54,653 bases of DNA from Betaproteobacteria bacterium (GTDB lineage: Bacteria > Pseudomonadota > Gammaproteobacteria > Burkholderiales > SG8-41). This document shows positions 1 to 8,079 of the stretch, in pieces (positions within the stretch are counted from its first letter, which is position 1; each line of letters begins with the position of its first letter). Where the stretch lies: contig JAHFRL010000007.1 in NCBI GenBank assembly GCA_023266235.1, forward strand, positions 82,338 through 136,990, in the 5' to 3' direction. A program made the position numbers and the translations under genes. The notes beneath the pieces were generated by a model. That model had not been told where the DNA came from. It was given only the letters and a program-made list of their open reading frames with translations, and did no database searches.

Positions 1-252
1 CGTAAAGCTGGCGGCGCCGTCGACACGCATGGCGCTCGCAATCAATGGATGTGCGTATTCGTTTACGAAGTCGATAACTCTTCCGAACCTGCGTCAGACC
101 GAAATTCGCTCCGGTTTACCGAGATCTACCTGGGGAAAGTAGTTGTAGCCGATTTTCGCAAGAACGCTCGCGGGGAACTTGGCACGAGGACAGCGACCTT
201 GCATGCCAAAGGCATCGCGAAGCTTCGGCAGAATTGGATTTATAGAACCTAG
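1..252 (+). CDS. C-terminal part of a probable restriction endonuclease (partial, left edge)
   Basis: The frame is open from the first base and ends at TAG 250-252, giving about 83 residues of a protein that starts outside the window. The visible part includes FTEIYLGKVVVADFRKNARG and ends LRQNWIYRT. The basic, tyrosine-rich end and the position tail-to-tail with a DNA methyltransferase suggest the cognate restriction enzyme, but I recognise no catalytic motif. Both convergent stop codons lie in one CTAG at 249-252. A start at ATG 49 is possible, but coding continues upstream of it. The restriction role is inferred from context. Confidence 0.5.
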   Translation, partial: RKAGGAVDTHGARNQWMCVFVYEVDNSSEPASDRNSLRFTEIYLGKVVVADFRKNARGELGTRTATLHAKGIAKLRQNWIYRT

Positions 253-1370
253 TCCGTGTTTAATGACAACTTGGCCAATTTCGGTATCGCTTTGATAGCG
301 ACGTTGAAATAGGCGGCATCTTTCTCCACACCGATGCTTTCGTAGCCAATTGTCTCCGATGCCGCCAATGTGGAGCCCGCCCCGGCGAAAGGGTCAAGCA
401 CAATGCCTTTTCCGAGCGGTAAAACACCACGCACCAGCTGCCGCAAAAATCCCTGGGGTTTGAGACTCGGGTGAGGAGCCAACGCGCGCTCGGATGATCG
501 CGTTGGAGAAGACTCAATGACGTCCCCGAAAGGGCGCTCTGCCGAAATCCGTCTGAACCCGCCGGTGCCCCATTTACGAAGATTGTCCTGCGCACGTCCT
601 TCGAGGGGCTTGCGAAATACCAACCAGGGTTCCCACATTGATCGTGGCATGACACTCACTCCGGAAAATTCCTCGTGAGCGTGTTTGGGACGGTCACCCC
701 CGCGCATTGTCATCACCAATCTGGCGATTTCGCCGCGTCGCTCAAGCCCGGCGCGAGCCAGCGCGCCCGATACCAGATAAGAAAGCAACGGATTGCTTGC
801 AACAACGACATTCGCCCCCGGGACCAATACCGGCAGCAAGCGCGCTCCCCACGCAGTAAAAAATTGCTCAAGGGCGTCGAGATCAGTCTGCTTGAGTACG
901 GTGAATCTAGGCAATGGAGATCGCTTAGTGCCGTCGAACGAAGGAGGGATTCTCCAGATCCCGCCTTTGCCCGCCCGCAATTTCTTTTGTTCCAGTTCCG
1001 AATACTCAACCAGCCCATAAGGCGGATCAGTTACGACCGCATGTATCGAGTTCGATGGTCTCTGCTCCAGCCAGGCGAAACAGTCGCCCAGGATCAAAGT
1101 GGCTTTTTCGAAGTTGAAAGATCGGCTTGCGAAGCTCTTGGTGGAGGCTAATGGCCGATACTCCAATCCATTTAATGCATATTGGGCGCGATTCGTTCGC
1201 GCAAAAAGCTGAGGGGTGTTCAATTGCAGATAAGATCTGACTGACGAGGCCGGAACCGCGCCAATGAGCGTTGCCACATGCTGAGTGATCTCCGCGACGC
1301 TGGCTCCGTGAGGGCGCGCTTTGAGTACGCTGACGATCGCGTCTCGCACTTCGCCCGGCCGTTTTCTCAT
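249..1370 (-). CDS. DNA methyltransferase (N4-cytosine/N6-adenine type) with N-terminal winged-helix-like region
   Basis: 373 residues. The catalytic motif IV TDPPYG lies near residue 113 and the SAM-binding motif DPFAGAGST near 328. Catalytic motif before SAM motif is the beta-type order of amino-methyltransferases. The first 80 or so residues (VRDAIVSVLKARPHGASVAE) look like a winged-helix domain, perhaps for DNA recognition or autoregulation. The protein would methylate a specific DNA site to protect it from the convergent restriction gene. ATG at 1370 was chosen. A perfect palindrome at 1413-1426 lies just upstream. Base composition looks lower in GC than the metabolic genes to the right, which fits a mobile R-M unit. 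The target sequence cannot be read from the gene. Confidence 0.88.
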   Translation of the reverse strand: MRKRPGEVRDAIVSVLKARPHGASVAEITQHVATLIGAVPASSVRSYLQLNTPQLFARTNRAQYALNGLEYRPLASTKSFASRSFNFEKATLILGDCFAWLEQRPSNSIHAVVTDPPYGLVEYSELEQKKLRAGKGGIWRIPPSFDGTKRSPLPRFTVLKQTDLDALEQFFTAWGARLLPVLVPGANVVVASNPLLSYLVSGALARAGLERRGEIARLVMTMRGGDRPKHAHEEFSGVSVMPRSMWEPWLVFRKPLEGRAQDNLRKWGTGGFRRISAERPFGDVIESSPTRSSERALAPHPSLKPQGFLRQLVRGVLPLGKGIVLDPFAGAGSTLAASETIGYESIGVEKDAAYFNVAIKAIPKLAKLSLNTD

Positions 1371-1412
1371 CGCGGGAAAATCTCAAACGAAAAAGCACAT
1401 CTTAGCCGTAGC

Positions 1413-1426
1413 GACGTCTAGACGTC
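1413..1426. promoter_or_regulatory. 14-bp perfect palindrome upstream of the methyltransferase
   Basis: GACGTCTAGACGTC is self-complementary over all 14 bases and is followed by an AT-rich stretch (AATTATTATTT). It lies 43-56 bases before the methyltransferase ATG, where an operator would be expected. It could be bound by the methyltransferase's own N-terminal domain or by a controller protein. No separate regulator gene is visible. The rest of 1371-1639 shows no gene. Confidence 0.35.
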
Positions 1427-1639
1427 AATTATTATTTCGAGCGCGTCGCGACCCCTTTGAATGCGTTGTGGGCGCGTTTCCCCGTTCCAGGTAATTCACT
1501 TCGACCCATCGCCCTGCCCCCGCATTCCCTCCGTCGCTCCGCGCGCGATTGCGCGAGCTTCCTGTCCGGCGTAACGTGGGGATGCATAAGGGGGATAAAA
1601 CGAATCACGGGGCCAGTTCTTGACTTTGCACTTGCGTAA

Positions 1640-1894
1640 ATGAATAACACCCCACTTCGAGTCCTGTTCGCCGGGATCGTCGTCGCCTCCACGCTGTTCG
1701 TTTACCTTACGTCAATGCAATTGCCCGATCCGGTCGCATCGCAGTTCGATATGGGAGGAAAAGCCATCGAAGCGAACGCCCGCGTGCCGCCGCAGTTCAA
1801 CAACACGTTTCTGTTCGCGGCGGGCGGATTGTTCGTCGCGTGGGTCATCGCCGCTGCAGTCACGCTGTCGCTGCATTTCCGGCGCACGGCCTGA
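1640..1894 (+). CDS. Small membrane protein, DUF1648-like
   Basis: 84 residues with two predicted membrane segments, about residues 7-25 and 56-77. Between them is LPDPVASQFDMGGKA, which resembles the loop of DUF1648 proteins (proline-aspartate, then a phenylalanine and glycine-rich turn). Family members are small inner-membrane proteins of unknown role. It stands alone, transcribed away from the R-M unit and towards the decayed toxin-antitoxin region. ATG 1640 is the first start in frame. Confidence 0.6.
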   Translation: MNNTPLRVLFAGIVVASTLFVYLTSMQLPDPVASQFDMGGKAIEANARVPPQFNNTFLFAAGGLFVAWVIAAAVTLSLHFRRTA

Positions 1895-1977
1895 TGCCGC
1901 ACGGATGCTGAACCGCACACAAATGCGCGGGGCGACGCATGAAGCTGTTTTTTGTCCGGCAGGTGTATACTTAATTT

Positions 1978-2193
1978 ATGAGCATCGTTGACATCACCCG
2001 CCTCAGCGCCGACGAACGATTGCGGCTGCTTGACTAGTTGTGGGAAAGTCTGTCCGCGAATCCGGATGCGATCCCGCTTACCGATGCTCAGCGTGAGGAG
2101 ATCGACCGACGGCTTGACGATCTTGAGCGCGAAGGTCCGGTCGGGATTCCCTGGGAAGAAGTTCTCGCCCGGATCCGCGCCCGCTCGCTTTAA
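1978..2193 (+). pseudogene. Addiction-module antitoxin (Unstab_antitox type) interrupted by an in-frame amber codon
   Basis: Read through, the frame gives MSIVDITRLSADERLRLLD, then TAG, then LWESLSANPDAIPL and an end at EVLARIRARSL. This is the usual length and pattern of RelE/ParE-linked antitoxins of this class. The stop at 2035-2037 falls where family members have glutamate in a D-E-L-W-E-S-L string, so one G-to-T change (GAG to TAG) explains it. The TAA stop overlaps the ATG of the next gene (TAATG), the normal layout of such pairs. The gene is probably inactive unless an amber suppressor is present. Confidence 0.8.
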
Positions 2194-2345
2194 TGCCGCT
2201 CATTGTCCGTCCGGCGGCGGCCGCTGATATCGATGAAGCGTTTCTCTGGTACGAGCAGCAGCGCGCTGGCCTGGGTGAAGTCATCGTGATCGTCGCTTGC
2301 ATGCACGTTCGCCGTAATCCCCGTCGGTGGAGAGCGAGAACCTGA
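2193..2345 (+). pseudogene. RelE/ParE toxin with an in-frame internal deletion
   Basis: The 50-residue product joins a ParE-type N-terminus (MPLIVRPAAAADIDEAFLWY, then EQQRAGLGE) directly to a typical ParE C-terminus (VACMHVRRNPRRW). Family members have about 45 more residues between these two parts, so the middle of the fold is missing although the frame is kept. It overlaps the antitoxin stop codon by one base. With the antitoxin also broken, the pair is most likely dead. Confidence 0.78.
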
Positions 2346-2393
2346 AGCTGCCCAATTAATAGGGCTGAGGCAATACAAGCTGCATGCGCTGGT

Positions 2394-2520
2394 TCACTGC
2401 GTCGTCGGCACCACGATCCCGATTACCTTGCGGTCCTTGACGAGCGCGAGCGCCTCGGCATAACGCTCGAGTGGAAAAGCCGCCATCACGTGCGGGGTGA
2501 GTTTGCGCGCGCACTGCAAC
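2394..2520 (-). pseudogene. 3' tail of a quinone oxidoreductase gene (remnant 1)
   Basis: On the minus strand this stretch encodes KLTPHVMAAFPLERYAEALA and then LVKDRKVIGIVVPTTQ with a stop. It matches the last 36 residues or so of the complete quinone oxidoreductase at 41958-42947 almost residue for residue, and about 88 percent of bases agree over about 105 bp by eye. The rest of the gene is gone. The segment is a leftover of a second copy, now between a dead toxin gene and the DUF433 gene. Confidence 0.82.
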
Positions 2521-2581
2521 CGTTAGCCTGACGGCTTGGCATAGTGCTATATTGACGAATATCTGTCGAATAGAGACGAAG

Positions 2582-2809
2582 ATGGACTGGAAACCCTACA
2601 TCACTGCCGATCCTGAAATCATGCACGGCGCCGTGTGCTTTCGCGGAACGCGCGTGCCGGTTACGGTCGTGCTGGACAATCTCGCTGCCGGCGAAACGAC
2701 TGAACGCATTCTCGATAATTATCCATCGCTCAAGCCCGAGCATATACCGGCGGCAATTGCGTATGCTGCCGATCTCGCACGCGAACGCATCCTGCCGATA
2801 CCCGCATAG
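2582..2809 (+). CDS. DUF433 antitoxin-like protein
   Basis: 75 residues from ATG 2582. The string ITADPEIMHGAVCFRGTRVP is the DUF433 signature (I-x-x-D-P, then G-x-P-x-x-x-G-T-R-[VI]), followed by VVLDNLAAGETTERILDNYP. DUF433 proteins are small helix-turn-helix-like antitoxins usually paired with a DUF5615 PIN-like toxin, which is what follows here. An in-frame start at 2552 exists, but the family begins at the later Met. The gene is intact while its partner is frameshifted. Confidence 0.85.
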   Translation: MDWKPYITADPEIMHGAVCFRGTRVPVTVVLDNLAAGETTERILDNYPSLKPEHIPAAIAYAADLARERILPIPA

Positions 2810-2818
2810 CACCAGTGG

Positions 2819-3179
2819 ATGGCTGGCCGTTTCAAGCTTGATGAAAATCTGCCGCGTGCCGCAGAAGCTCTGCTGCGCAAAGCGAGCCACGATGTGGATA
2901 CCCGTGCTTGCCGAGCAGCTCGGTGGCAAGACCGATGCCGAGATCCTCACGGCGTGTATTCGCGAAAACCGGACGCTGATTACTCTCGATCTCGACTTTT
3001 CCGACATCCGCCTGCACCCGCCAGAAAATTATCAAGGCATCTGGGTGCTGCGGCCTGCCTTGCAAAGCATCGGCAACACGCTAGATTTGCTCCGCCGCGC
3101 CCTCTCCATGCCCGCGACAGAACCGATTCAAGGCAGGCGGTGGATTGTCGAGCCGGATCGCGTACGCATCAGGGATTAG
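2819..3179 (+). pseudogene. DUF5615 PIN-like toxin broken by a one-base frameshift
   Basis: The first frame gives MAGRFKLDENLPRAAEALLR and KASHDVDT. The second gives VLAEQLGGKTDAEI, then LITLDLDFSDIRLHPP and an end at WIVEPDRVRIRD. Together these make one full DUF5615 protein of about 119 residues, with the acidic PIN-like residues in KLDENLP and TLDLDFSD. The frames meet in a CCC run at 2901-2903: removing one C restores a single frame. The gene starts ten bases after the DUF433 stop. A real mutation or an assembly error in the homopolymer are both possible. Confidence 0.82.
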
Positions 3180-3200
3180 CCAAGCAAATGCTCGTTGGCA

Positions 3201-3275
3201 TCAACGCATCGTCAACACCACCTTCCCAATCACCTTTTGATCTTCCAACAGTAAAGCAAGATCGAACCATTCGAC
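3201..3275 (-). pseudogene. 3' tail of a quinone oxidoreductase gene (remnant 2)
   Basis: The minus strand reads EWFDLALLLEDQKVIGKVVL, then TMR and a stop. This is a zinc-type quinone oxidoreductase C-terminus (compare ALALVKDRKVIGKVVLTTN in the intact gene at 41958). It differs enough from remnant 1 to come from another paralogue. It ends against the ribosome-binding site of the next Bug gene, as if that gene's insertion or a deletion removed the remainder. Confidence 0.7.
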
Positions 3276-3288
3276 AAAGGAGGAATCC

Positions 3289-4275
3289 ATGCATCCCATG
3301 CCACGCGCCATGCGCCGGATTTGCCGCGGTCTTGCGCTCGCGATATGCGCGCTCGCTGCCCACGTTGCGCTGGCGCAGGCTTATCCGGCCAAGCCGGTGC
3401 GCATGATCCTGCCGTTCCCGCCCGGCGGCCCGACCGACCTGCTGGGGCGCGCCATCGCGCAAAAGCTCTCCGACCAGATCGGGCATCAGGTGATAGCCGA
3501 CAACCGGCCGGGCGCGGGCGGCAATCTCGGCCTGGAGCTCGCCGCGAAATCGCCGCCGGACGGCTACACGATCGTGCTGAGCTCGCCGCTGATCGCGCTC
3601 GGTCCGTTGCTGTACTCCAGGCTCAATTACGATCCGTTCAAGGACCTTGCGCCGATCTCGCAGATCGCGGTCATTCAGAATGTTCTGCTGGTCCATCCGT
3701 CGGTGCCGGCAAAAACACTGAAGGAACTGATACAGGTCGCGCGCCGCAGCCCCGGCAAGCTCAACTACGGCTCCGGCGGCGTCGGCACCACGACCCATCT
3801 GGCGCCGGAATTATTGAAGAGCCTCGCCAGGATCAACATGGTGCACGTGCCGTACAAGGGCTCGGGCCTGGCGCTGATCGGGCTGATCGGCGGGCAGGTC
3901 GACGTGTTGATCATGGCGGTGCCGGCCTCCGCTGCGCAGGTCCAGGCCGGCAAGGTGCGCGCGCTGGCCGTGTTGTCCACGCAGCGGGCAGCGGCGCTTC
4001 CCGACGTGCCCACCACCAAGGAAGCCGGCGTCGAAAACCTTGAAGTCCCGATCTGGTACGGCATCCTCGCGGCGGCGGCGACTCCGCGCGACATCATCGC
4101 GCGCCTGAACAGCGAACTCACCAAGGCATTGACGTCCTCCGACCTGAAGGAACGGCTCGCGGGCGCCGGCATCGAGCCGATGAACAGCACACCGGAACAG
4201 TTCGGAACCTTCATCCGCAGCGAAAACGTGCGCTTCGCCAAAGTCATTAAGGATGCCGGCATCAAGCCCGAATGA
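3289..4275 (+). CDS. Bug/TctC-family tripartite tricarboxylate transporter receptor
   Basis: 328 residues. A signal peptide ends near LAHVALAQA, then YPAKPVRMILPFPPGGPTDL, the Bug-type start in which the PGG loop contacts a substrate carboxylate. Further family marks are DNRPGAG, SPPDGYTI, VHVPYKGSG and an end at IKDAGIKPE. The mature protein would bind an organic acid in the periplasm and hand it to a TctA/TctB permease, which is not encoded here. A strong AAAGGAGG precedes ATG 3289. The stop overlaps the next gene (ATGA), so this receptor and the dehydrogenase are probably co-translated. The ligand cannot be told from sequence. Confidence 0.93.
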   Translation: MHPMPRAMRRICRGLALAICALAAHVALAQAYPAKPVRMILPFPPGGPTDLLGRAIAQKLSDQIGHQVIADNRPGAGGNLGLELAAKSPPDGYTIVLSSPLIALGPLLYSRLNYDPFKDLAPISQIAVIQNVLLVHPSVPAKTLKELIQVARRSPGKLNYGSGGVGTTTHLAPELLKSLARINMVHVPYKGSGLALIGLIGGQVDVLIMAVPASAAQVQAGKVRALAVLSTQRAAALPDVPTTKEAGVENLEVPIWYGILAAAATPRDIIARLNSELTKALTSSDLKERLAGAGIEPMNSTPEQFGTFIRSENVRFAKVIKDAGIKPE

Positions 4276-5252
4276 TCAACGCGGCTATTGTCGGTCTCGG
4301 CCGCTGGGGCCAGAATCTCGTCAACTCGGTGCAGGGTAAAAGCGAGCGCCTGCGCTTCGTGCGCGGCGTAATCCGCAATCCCGACCGCGTGCGCGACTTT
4401 GCCGCGCAGCACGGCCTCAAACTCTCGCGCGACTTCGGCGCCGCGCTTACCGATCCGGAAATTCAGGCGGTCGTGCTGGCGACGCCCAATTCGCTGCACC
4501 CGCAACAGGTCATCGCGGCGGCGGCGGCGGGCAAGGCGGTGTTCTGCGAAAAACCGCTCGCGCTCACTCGCGCCGACGCGGAGCGCGCGGTGGCGGCGTG
4601 CCGGCGCGCCGGAGTGCCGCTCGGCATCGGGCAGGACAAGCGCTACTGGCCATCCATGCGCGAGCTCAAGCGTAGCGTCGAGAGCGGCGAGCTCGGCGAA
4701 ATCCTCCACGTCGAAGGCCATTTCAGCAACGACAACGCGAGCAAGGGGCTGCACCACGGCTGGCGCGAGTCGCCGGACGAGGCGCCGGGGGCAAGCATCA
4801 CCGCCACCGGCATCCATGTGCTCGACGCGTTCGTCAACATGCTGGGGCCGGTGCGCCGCGTGCAGGCGCAGCACATCTCGCACCGGCCGCCGCCCGCGAC
4901 GCTCGATACGCTCGCCATCCTCTGCGAGTTCGAGAACCGCGTGAGCGGCGTGCTGTGCGGCGTGCGGGCGACGCCGACGTATTGGCGCGTCCACGTGTTC
5001 GGGACGACCGGCTCAGCCGAGGCGCTGGGCCAGACCGGGCTGGTGCTGCGCAAAAGCGGCGCGCAGCCGCAACAGCTCACCTTCGAGCCGGTCAATGCGC
5101 TGCGCTGCGAGCTCGAGGCGTTCGCGGACGCCGTTACGGGACGTGCTGCGTACCCGATACCCGACACGCAAATGATAGCGACCATCGCGGCGCTCGAAGC
5201 CATCTGCAAGTCGATGCAGTCGCAGGTTGCGGTGCTGGTCGGCAACAGTTAA
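4272..5252 (+). CDS. Gfo/Idh/MocA-family NAD(P)-dependent oxidoreductase
   Basis: 326 residues. The N-terminal Rossmann motif is VGLGRWGQNLV, and the family's catalytic-region motif CEKPLALT lies near residue 92. GIHVLDAF near residue 180 fits the His region of the C-terminal domain. Members oxidise or reduce sugars, inositols or other hydroxy acids. The gene overlaps the upstream Bug receptor by four bases, which suggests the receptor imports its substrate or a precursor. The last codons VLVGNS recur as a short tail at 9060-9076. Substrate unknown. Confidence 0.88.
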   Translation: MINAAIVGLGRWGQNLVNSVQGKSERLRFVRGVIRNPDRVRDFAAQHGLKLSRDFGAALTDPEIQAVVLATPNSLHPQQVIAAAAAGKAVFCEKPLALTRADAERAVAACRRAGVPLGIGQDKRYWPSMRELKRSVESGELGEILHVEGHFSNDNASKGLHHGWRESPDEAPGASITATGIHVLDAFVNMLGPVRRVQAQHISHRPPPATLDTLAILCEFENRVSGVLCGVRATPTYWRVHVFGTTGSAEALGQTGLVLRKSGAQPQQLTFEPVNALRCELEAFADAVTGRAAYPIPDTQMIATIAALEAICKSMQSQVAVLVGNS

Positions 5253-5610
5253 AGCAAACCTATGCAACCGCCGATGAACGACGATGAACGACGATAAGAG
5301 CAACACGAGAAGCAAAAACGGGAAATAGGGAATTTCATTCACCATTCACCATTCACCATTCACCATTGGACCTTTCCTCATCCCTCATCCCTCATCCCTC
5401 ATCCTCAGGTACCCGCCCGGCAGCAGCGATTCCCGAAGCAGCGGGCTGCGGCCTATAATCTCCATCCGGGAGCTTCCGCCGAGCGTGTTCCGGCGACGAC
5501 CGGCGGCTTTAGCGAAATGACATTAAACAGAACGTATGCGATGCCCGGGAAAAGGGAGGGGCTTTTATGCAGAAAGCCCATGCTGATCGCCCGCTGAGCC
5601 GCCTGGGTGA
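5253..5610. repeat. Intergenic region with period-7 tandem repeats and a possible promoter
   Basis: No gene is visible in this 358-base gap. It holds GATGAAC-type repeats (5272-5295), then four CATTCAC heptamers (5336-5363) and four CTCATCC heptamers (5377-5404). A TATAAT hexamer at 5454-5459 could be the -10 element for the aminotransferase at 5611, with no clear -35. The repeat units resemble those at 13069, 18125, 22462, 23289, 25179 and 53538. Confidence 0.7.
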
Positions 5611-6960
5611 ATGTCCTTGACCGCCAGCCGGCACGTTTTCCACCGGCACACCCGTGCCGACCTGCCCGTCGCCGTGCGCGGCGAGGGGATATATCTCTAC
5701 GACGCGGACGGCAAGCGCTACCTCGATGCCTCGGGTGGAGCCGCCGTATCCTGCCTTGGGCACGGCCACCCGCGCATCATCGCCGCGATCAAGCGGCAGC
5801 TCGATCAGCTTGCCTACGCGCACACCTCGTTCTTTACGAGCGAGGCGGCCGAGGTGCTTGCCGACCAACTTGTCGCCCATGCGCCGGCCGGCATCGAGCG
5901 CGTGTATTTCAACTGCGGCGGCTCCGAGGGCATCGAGGCGGCGCTCAAGCTGGCGCGCCAGTATTTCCTCGAAATCGGCCAGCCGCGGCGGCAGCACATG
6001 ATCGGCCGCTGGCAGAGCTATCACGGCAATACCATCGGCGCGCTGGCCGCCGGCGGTAACCGCTGGCGCCGCAAGCCGTTCGAGCCGCTGCTGCCGGCGT
6101 TTCATCATGTCTCCGCGTGCTACAGCTACCGGGAACGCCGTGCCGACGAGAGCGAGGAGCAGTACGGACTGCGCGTCGCCAACGAGCTTGAAACCGAAAT
6201 CGAGCGCCTCGGCGCGGGCACGGTCGCCGCGTTCATCGCCGAAACGGTGGTGGGCGCGACGCTCGGCGCGGTCGCGGCGGTGCCGGGCTACTTCAAGCGC
6301 GTCCGCGACATCTGCGACCGGCACGGCGTGCTGCTGATACTGGACGAAGTGATGTGCGGGATGGGACGCACCGGCACGCTGCATGCCTGCGAGCAGGAGG
6401 GTATCGCGCCGGACCTGATGGTGATTGCGAAGGGACTCGGTGGCGGCTATCAGCCGATCGGCGCGCTGCTGGTGGCCGGGAAGATTTTCTCCGCGGTGCG
6501 CGACGGCTCGGGCTTCTTCCAGCATGGCCATACTTACATGGGGCACCCGGTCGCATGTGCCGCGGCGCTGGAAGTCCAGCATGTGATCGAGGAAGAGAAT
6601 CTGCTCGCCAACGTGCGCCGGCAGGGAGATAACCTGCGCCGCGCGCTGACGCAGGCCTTCGGCGAGCACGCGCACGTCGGCGATATCCGCGGCCGCGGAT
6701 TGCTGCAGGCGGTCGAGCTGGTGGCCGATCCGGAATCCAGGGCGCCATTCGATCCCGCGCTGGGCATCAATGCACGCGTCAAGCGCGAGGCGATGGCGCG
6801 CGGATTGATGTGCTATCCGATGGGCGGGACGGTTGACGGCCAGCGCGGCGACCACCTGCTGCTGGCGCCGCCGTTCATCGTCGACGAGCAGGCCGTGCGG
6901 ACGATCGCGACGCAGCTGCGCGAAGCGGTCGACGCGGCGATTGCCGGCGCCGGGGATTAG
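5611..6960 (+). CDS. Class III (PLP-dependent) aminotransferase
   Basis: 449 residues, normal for the family. Near the start are YLYDADGKRYLDASGGAAVS and GHGHPRI. The cofactor aspartate lies in LILDEVMCGMGRTG and the Schiff-base lysine in VIAKGLGGGYQPIGA. It transfers an amino group between an omega-amino compound or amino acid and a keto acid; the substrate is not predictable. ATG 5611 gives the usual family N-terminus. A Bug receptor begins 50 bases downstream on the same strand, followed by a ureohydrolase, so the three may serve one nitrogen compound. Confidence 0.9.
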   Translation: MSLTASRHVFHRHTRADLPVAVRGEGIYLYDADGKRYLDASGGAAVSCLGHGHPRIIAAIKRQLDQLAYAHTSFFTSEAAEVLADQLVAHAPAGIERVYFNCGGSEGIEAALKLARQYFLEIGQPRRQHMIGRWQSYHGNTIGALAAGGNRWRRKPFEPLLPAFHHVSACYSYRERRADESEEQYGLRVANELETEIERLGAGTVAAFIAETVVGATLGAVAAVPGYFKRVRDICDRHGVLLILDEVMCGMGRTGTLHACEQEGIAPDLMVIAKGLGGGYQPIGALLVAGKIFSAVRDGSGFFQHGHTYMGHPVACAAALEVQHVIEEENLLANVRRQGDNLRRALTQAFGEHAHVGDIRGRGLLQAVELVADPESRAPFDPALGINARVKREAMARGLMCYPMGGTVDGQRGDHLLLAPPFIVDEQAVRTIATQLREAVDAAIAGAGD

Positions 6961-7009
6961 GGAGTCGGGCGGACGATAGTGCAAGGCGATGACAGAAGAG
7001 GGAGGCGAC

Positions 7010-8077
7010 ATGTTTTCCTGTAGGCCCGCGGTAAGGCGAGTTGCGCCCCGTCCGGAGCAAAGCTCGGCGAGGCGCAAAGCGGCGTGGCGTTTCACCCTGA
7101 GCGACCTTTGGCTGAGCCGCGTTTGCCACGTTGCGGCGATCATCGCGGCGTGCGGCGCGACGCTGCCCGGAGCGCAGGCGCAGGGGTATCCGTCCCGGGT
7201 TGTGCAGATCGTCGTGCCTTTTCCTGCCGGCGGCAGTTCGGATGTGATTGCGCGGCTGATCGGCGCCAAGCTCGGGGAGTCGCTGCGGCAGACGTTCCTC
7301 GTCGACAATCGCCCCGGCGCCGGTACCCTCATTGGCACGCTGTACGTCGCGAAGGCCGCCCCGGACGGCTACACGTTACTGCTGGCTGACGTGCCGTTCA
7401 CGGTGAACCCTACGGTCCTGCCCGAGGCCGGATACGATCCGGTGCGGGACTTCACGCCGGTCACGCTGATCGGTGTCTCCGCTCAGTTCATGTACTCCAA
7501 CCCGGCGCGCTTCACATCGCTCGCCGACCTGATCGCGGCGGCACGAGCCAATCCCGGCAAGGTCACCATCGCGACGGCGGGCACCGGCACAACGACGCAT
7601 CTGATGACCGAGATGCTCCAGGCGGGCACCGGCCTCAAGTTCCTGCAGGTTCCCTACAAGGGGTCGGCGCCGGCGCTCAATGATGCGGCCGGGGGTCAGG
7701 TCGATGCGGCATTCTCCACCCTCGCTTCAGCGGCTCCGCTGGTCGCGGCGCGCAAACTCCGGATCATCGGCGTTACTTCGCCGACCCGGTTGCCGGCCTA
7801 TCCGGAGGTGCCGACGTTCGCGGAAATAGGCGTCGGCGAGCTGGTCGTCGAGCACTGGTGGGGCTTGCTCGGCCCTGCCGGGCTGGCGCCCGAAGTCGTG
7901 CAGCGTCTGCAGGCGGAGACCGCCAAGGCGGTTGCGGCGCCCGACATACGCGAGCGCTTCAGCGGCCTCGGGGTCGAGCCCCGGGCCAGTTCCCCCGGGC
8001 AGTTCCGGGACCTGGTGGAAAGCTATGTCAGGCGCTGGACCAGGGTCGTGCGTGAGAACAACATCAAGGCCAACTGA
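7010..8077 (+). CDS. Bug/TctC-family receptor with an unusually long N-terminal region
   Basis: 355 residues from ATG 7010, which has GGGAGG at good spacing; an upstream in-frame ATG at 6989 has no such site. About 35 polar, basic residues precede the hydrophobic core of the signal peptide (VAAIIAACGATLPGAQAQG), longer than in the other Bug proteins here. Mature features are YPSRVVQIVVPFPAGGSSDV, DNRPGAG, APDGYTL and VPYKGSA. It ends two bases before the ureohydrolase start, so the two are likely one transcript. A guanidino or amide compound is a reasonable guess for the ligand, from the neighbour only. Confidence 0.9.
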   Translation: MFSCRPAVRRVAPRPEQSSARRKAAWRFTLSDLWLSRVCHVAAIIAACGATLPGAQAQGYPSRVVQIVVPFPAGGSSDVIARLIGAKLGESLRQTFLVDNRPGAGTLIGTLYVAKAAPDGYTLLLADVPFTVNPTVLPEAGYDPVRDFTPVTLIGVSAQFMYSNPARFTSLADLIAAARANPGKVTIATAGTGTTTHLMTEMLQAGTGLKFLQVPYKGSAPALNDAAGGQVDAAFSTLASAAPLVAARKLRIIGVTSPTRLPAYPEVPTFAEIGVGELVVEHWWGLLGPAGLAPEVVQRLQAETAKAVAAPDIRERFSGLGVEPRASSPGQFRDLVESYVRRWTRVVRENNIKAN

Positions 8078-8079
8078 AT

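Noticed and set aside
2819..3179. Programmed ribosomal frameshifting in the DUF5615 toxin
   Set aside because: No slippery heptamer or stimulatory structure is visible, and the module lies among other dead genes. A plain indel is simpler.
5336..5404. CRISPR-like array at the heptamer repeats
   Set aside because: Units are seven bases with no spacers of constant length, and no cas genes are present.
5509..7338. A 609-residue minus-strand frame opposite the aminotransferase
   Set aside because: Antisense artefact of GC-rich codons. It spans two plus-strand genes and the gap between them, and has low-complexity composition.
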